The notes under the pieces are model-generated. The model was not told the DNA's origin, made no database searches, and saw only the letters and a list, made by a program, of their open reading frames with translations. Shown here one piece after another: positions 62,512 to 64,000 of a stretch of 64,000 bases of DNA. The stretch's first letter is position 1, and each line of letters begins with the position of its first letter. Location of the stretch: positions 83,460 to 147,459 of the forward strand of contig NZ_NPIB01000008.1 in NCBI RefSeq assembly GCF_002849605.1, written 5' to 3'. Source of the stretch: Photobacterium carnosum. GTDB lineage: Bacteria; Pseudomonadota; Gammaproteobacteria; Enterobacterales; Vibrionaceae. The position numbers were made by a program, and so were the translations under genes.

Positions 62512-62587
62512 TGGTGCCTCGAGGCGGAATCGAACCACCGACACGAGGATTTTCAATCCTCTGCTCTACCGACTGAGCTATCAAGGC
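62512..62587 (-). tRNA. tRNA-Phe (anticodon GAA), copy 2
   Basis: 76 bases with CCA, identical to copy 1. The flanking spacer sequence matches that before the window's right edge, where another tRNA-Phe begins. Confidence 0.96.
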
Positions 62588-62644
62588 AAACACAAGCAAT
62601 CAAATTGCTTATTGTTGCATTTCTTACCGAAGTAAGAGAATAAA

Positions 62645-62720
<76 letters not shown>

Positions 62721-62768
62721 ACATTAATTCTGTAATCTCTCCGCTCTATTGAGCCAAGAAATAAATAG

Positions 62769-62844
62769 TGGCTCCCTCTACTGGACTTGAACCAGTGACA
62801 TACGGATTAACAGTCCGGCGTTCTACCAACTGAACTAAGAGGGA
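62769..62844 (-). tRNA. tRNA-Asn (anticodon GUU), copy 2
   Basis: 76 bases with CCA, identical to copy 1. Second gene of the operon, between Phe and Thr. Confidence 0.96.
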
Positions 62845-62889
62845 ACAGATTATATCGTTGCTTAACACCAAACTTCAAAAGAGAAGAAA

Positions 62890-62965
62890 TGGTGCCTCGA
62901 GGCGGAATCGAACCACCGACACGAGGATTTTCAATCCTCTGCTCTACCGACTGAGCTATCAAGGC
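62890..62965 (-). tRNA. tRNA-Phe (anticodon GAA), copy 3
   Basis: 76 bases with CCA, identical to copies 1 and 2. First gene of the operon, about 11 bases from the -10 element. Confidence 0.96.
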
Positions 62966-62975
62966 AACGGAGCGC

Positions 62976-63004
62976 ATTAAAAAGGTTTTTGGCCTTGGCG
63001 TCAA
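62976..63004 (-). promoter_or_regulatory. Promoter of the Phe-Asn-Thr tRNA operon
   Basis: On the minus strand: TTGACG, a 17-base spacer, TTTAAT, then the GC-rich discriminator GCGCTCCG. GC-rich discriminators are the mark of promoters under stringent (ppGpp/DksA) control. Confidence 0.85.
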
Positions 63005-63288
63005 TGGTTTTTTTTTAAATAGTTACTGACATTATCTTTTTTGTTCTGATTGTTGGTATTTTGAACGTGAATGTTTGGTTTTCTGATATTTGTTAGTTCA
63101 AGGTAGGAAAAATAGTTTGATGCAGTAAGGGTGGTGAAAAATGAATTAAAGAAAAATTGACGGTATTTTTTTAACGTAAAAAGACGGATTGAGTTTTAGT
63201 GGTGAAAATTAGATCAAATATTCAGACGCATTATTTACTTGATGTGTTTAATTTGGTCATTTTTACAGTAAGGCTACAAATTTAATCC

Positions 63289-63370
63289 CGTTATTCTCTA
63301 CAGTGAGGTTACGAACGAGATAGGGAATCTACTGTTCACGCGTTGTAGATTGATTGTTTTGGCTGGCGTC
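63289..63370. repeat. Dispersed palindromic intergenic repeat, copy 2
   Basis: TTATTCTCTACAGTGA ... TAGGGAATCTAC ... CGCGTTGT followed by ATTGAT and GGCTGGC matches the 24700-24780 element read on the minus strand. The left arm has diverged (ATTCTCTA against ATTCCCTA), so the palindrome is imperfect here. Confidence 0.6.
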
Positions 63371-63454
63371 TTTTAGGCTCAATCACGCTGTGAATAGATC
63401 ACGGATAGCCCTCGTACCTCAGCTTCCGAGATGTGAATGATAGGCAGTGTTATT

Positions 63455-63526
63455 TTGAACCAGTGACATACGGATTAGCAGTCCGCCAAGCTTCTTATAA
63501 AGTGCCGCCAACTGAACTAAGAGGGA
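63455..63526 (-). pseudogene. Truncated tRNA-Asn-like copy (GCU anticodon, enlarged D arm)
   Basis: A 5' acceptor strand TCCCTCT, D-arm with extra sequence including AAGAAGCTTGGC, and an anticodon stem-loop with loop CTGCTAA (GCU) can be read, but the homology stops within the T arm: the 3' acceptor strand and CCA are gone. A clear remnant. Confidence 0.8.
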
Positions 63527-63546
63527 ATGTCATCAAAATCTAGACG

Positions 63547-63574
63547 AAAAAAAACCTTGTCTTTCGACAAGGTT
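63547..63574 (-). terminator. Terminator between tRNA-Asn-like copies 1 and 2
   Basis: AACCTTGTC / GACAAGGTT, 9-bp perfect stem; on the minus strand the loop is GAAA and it is followed by T8. The same hairpin recurs at 63846-63867. Confidence 0.88.
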
Positions 63575-63582
63575 TTCTTGTT

Positions 63583-63673
63583 TGGCTTCACTCTACTGGA
63601 CTTGAACCAGTGACAATACGGATTCAAGTCCGCCAAGCTTCTTATAAAGTGCCGCCAACTGAACTAAGAGGGA
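63583..63673 (-). pseudogene. Degenerate tRNA-Asn-like copy (enlarged D arm, broken anticodon loop)
   Basis: 91 bases. The same D-arm enlargement is present. The anticodon loop has shrunk (CGGA-CTTGAA-TCCG), the acceptor has a C-T mismatch, and one extra base precedes GCCA. It is unlikely to be functional. Confidence 0.82.
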
Positions 63674-63694
63674 ATTTCATCAAAATCTAGACGT

Positions 63695-63720
63695 AAAAAA
63701 GCCCGCAATTGCTTGCGGGC
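63695..63720 (-). terminator. Terminator between tRNA-Asn-like copies 2 and 3
   Basis: GCCCGCAA-TTGC-TTGCGGGC, 8-bp perfect stem; on the minus strand it is followed by T6. A different stem from its two neighbours but in the equivalent position. Confidence 0.88.
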
Positions 63721-63729
63721 TTTCTTATT

Positions 63730-63819
63730 TGGCTCCCTCTACTGGACTTGAACCAGTGACATACGGATTAGCAGTCCGCCAAGCTTCTTATAAAGTGTTG
63801 CCAACTGAACTAAGAGGGA
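63730..63819 (-). tRNA. Variant tRNA-Asn-like gene, anticodon GCU, 14-nt larger D arm
   Basis: 90 bases with CCA. The acceptor (TCCCTCT / AGAGGGA), T arm (ACTGG-TTCAAGT-CCAGT) and anticodon stem are intact, but the loop is CTGCTAA (GCU, a serine anticodon) and the normal D-arm 3' side TAGAACG is replaced by about 21 bases containing ACTTTATAAGAAGCTTG. The canonical D stem cannot form. It may be a pseudogene or a diverged tRNA; sequence alone does not decide. Confidence 0.55.
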
Positions 63820-63839
63820 ATTTCACCAAAGTACAGACG

Positions 63840-63867
63840 AAAAAAAACCTTGTCTTTCGACAAGGTT
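63840..63867 (-). terminator. Terminator of the second tRNA array
   Basis: AACCTTGTC / GACAAGGTT stem; minus-strand loop GAAA, then T-rich. It follows the intact tRNA-Asn (63876) by 8 bases and is the functional end of the array entering from the right. Confidence 0.9.
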
Positions 63868-63875
63868 TTCTTGTT

Positions 63876-63951
63876 TGGCTCCCTCTACTGGACTTGAACC
63901 AGTGACATACGGATTAACAGTCCGGCGTTCTACCAACTGAACTAAGAGGGA
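63876..63951 (-). tRNA. tRNA-Asn (anticodon GUU), copy 3
   Basis: 76 bases with CCA, identical to the two tRNA-Asn genes of the first operon. Last intact gene of an array continuing beyond the window. Confidence 0.96.
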
Positions 63952-63997
63952 ATTAACTTTTACTATTTAACACGATAATTCGTATCAAATTTTAATA

Positions 63998-64000
63998 TGG
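63998..64000 (-). tRNA. Start of another tRNA-Phe, cut by the window edge
   Basis: Only the CCA end is inside the window. Identity is inferred because the 46 preceding bases (63952-63997) match the spacer at 62466-62511, which leads into tRNA-Phe, with one difference. Confidence 0.55.

Larger units (their letters stand above)
62966..63454. other. 489-base spacer between the two tRNA arrays
   Basis: It holds the tRNA operon promoter at the left end and a dispersed repeat copy at 63289-63370. The stretch 63005-63288 is AT-rich and I see nothing further in it. After the repeat, 63371-63454 is noncoding and runs into the truncated tRNA-Asn copy. Confidence 0.6.

Noticed and set aside
62807..63004. 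65-codon minus-strand frame across tRNA-Asn and tRNA-Phe genes
   Set aside because: It reads through two tRNA genes and the tRNA promoter; not a protein gene.
63371..63526. Integrative-element attachment site at the truncated tRNA-Asn copy
   Set aside because: No integrase or phage genes are in the window, and the loss of the 3' part is the reverse of the usual attR remnant.

Overview
This 64-kb window reads as core chromosome of a Vibrionaceae member, most like Photobacterium. The inference rests on four things: a LuxR/HapR/LitR-type regulator beside hpt, a pilABCD set beside nadC and ampD, a dcw cluster with no ddlB between murC and ftsQ, and dense Phe/Asn/Thr tRNA arrays. The gene order follows the Escherichia coli 2-minute region from ftsI to mrcB. 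Extra genes sit in it: a chemoreceptor, a glycerate kinase, glnK-amtB, an iron transporter and litR. No insertion sequence, prophage or CRISPR array was seen.

Region 1 (1-14250, + strand) is the division and cell-wall cluster: end of ftsI, then murE, murF, mraY, murD, ftsW, murG, murC, ftsQ, ftsA, ftsZ and lpxC. Most junctions overlap or nearly touch. A strong terminator follows ftsZ and another follows lpxC. Region 2 (14336-18529) holds dciA on the minus strand, secA behind a long leader with a strong hairpin, and mutT. Region 3 (18565-25717, minus strand) runs pilA-pilB-pilC-pilD-coaE-zapD-yacG, with nadC upstream of pilA. ampD is divergent from nadC across a 7-bp tandem repeat.

Region 4 (26651-38935) is central carbon metabolism: pdhR behind a perfect PdhR operator, aceE, aceF (three lipoyl domains) and lpd, then a chemoreceptor and acnB. 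Region 5 (38949-48618) carries glycerate kinase, yacL, glnK-amtB (sigma-54 promoter plus an NtrC site that lies inside the yacL terminator), a Fur-box-controlled fbpABC iron importer, litR, hpt and can. Region 6 (48737-61893) has the yadGH exporter, panC-panB-folK-pcnB-gluQ-dksA and sfsA on the minus strand, then hrpB and mrcB on the plus strand.

Region 7 (61980-64000) is a tRNA region on the minus strand. An eight-gene Phe/Asn/Thr operon has its own promoter and terminator. A second array enters from the right edge and ends in an intact tRNA-Asn with a terminator. Between the two lie three tandem, altered tRNA-Asn copies. They carry a shared 14-nt enlargement of the D arm, two of them have a GCU anticodon, and each is separated from the next by its own terminator. 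This is the least ordinary part of the window.

Most of the window is well-known housekeeping content. The observations most worth a second look are the altered tRNA-Asn copies, the NtrC site embedded in a terminator, the probable AUU start of pcnB, the structured secA leader, and a dispersed palindromic repeat present at about 24.7 kb and 63.3 kb.
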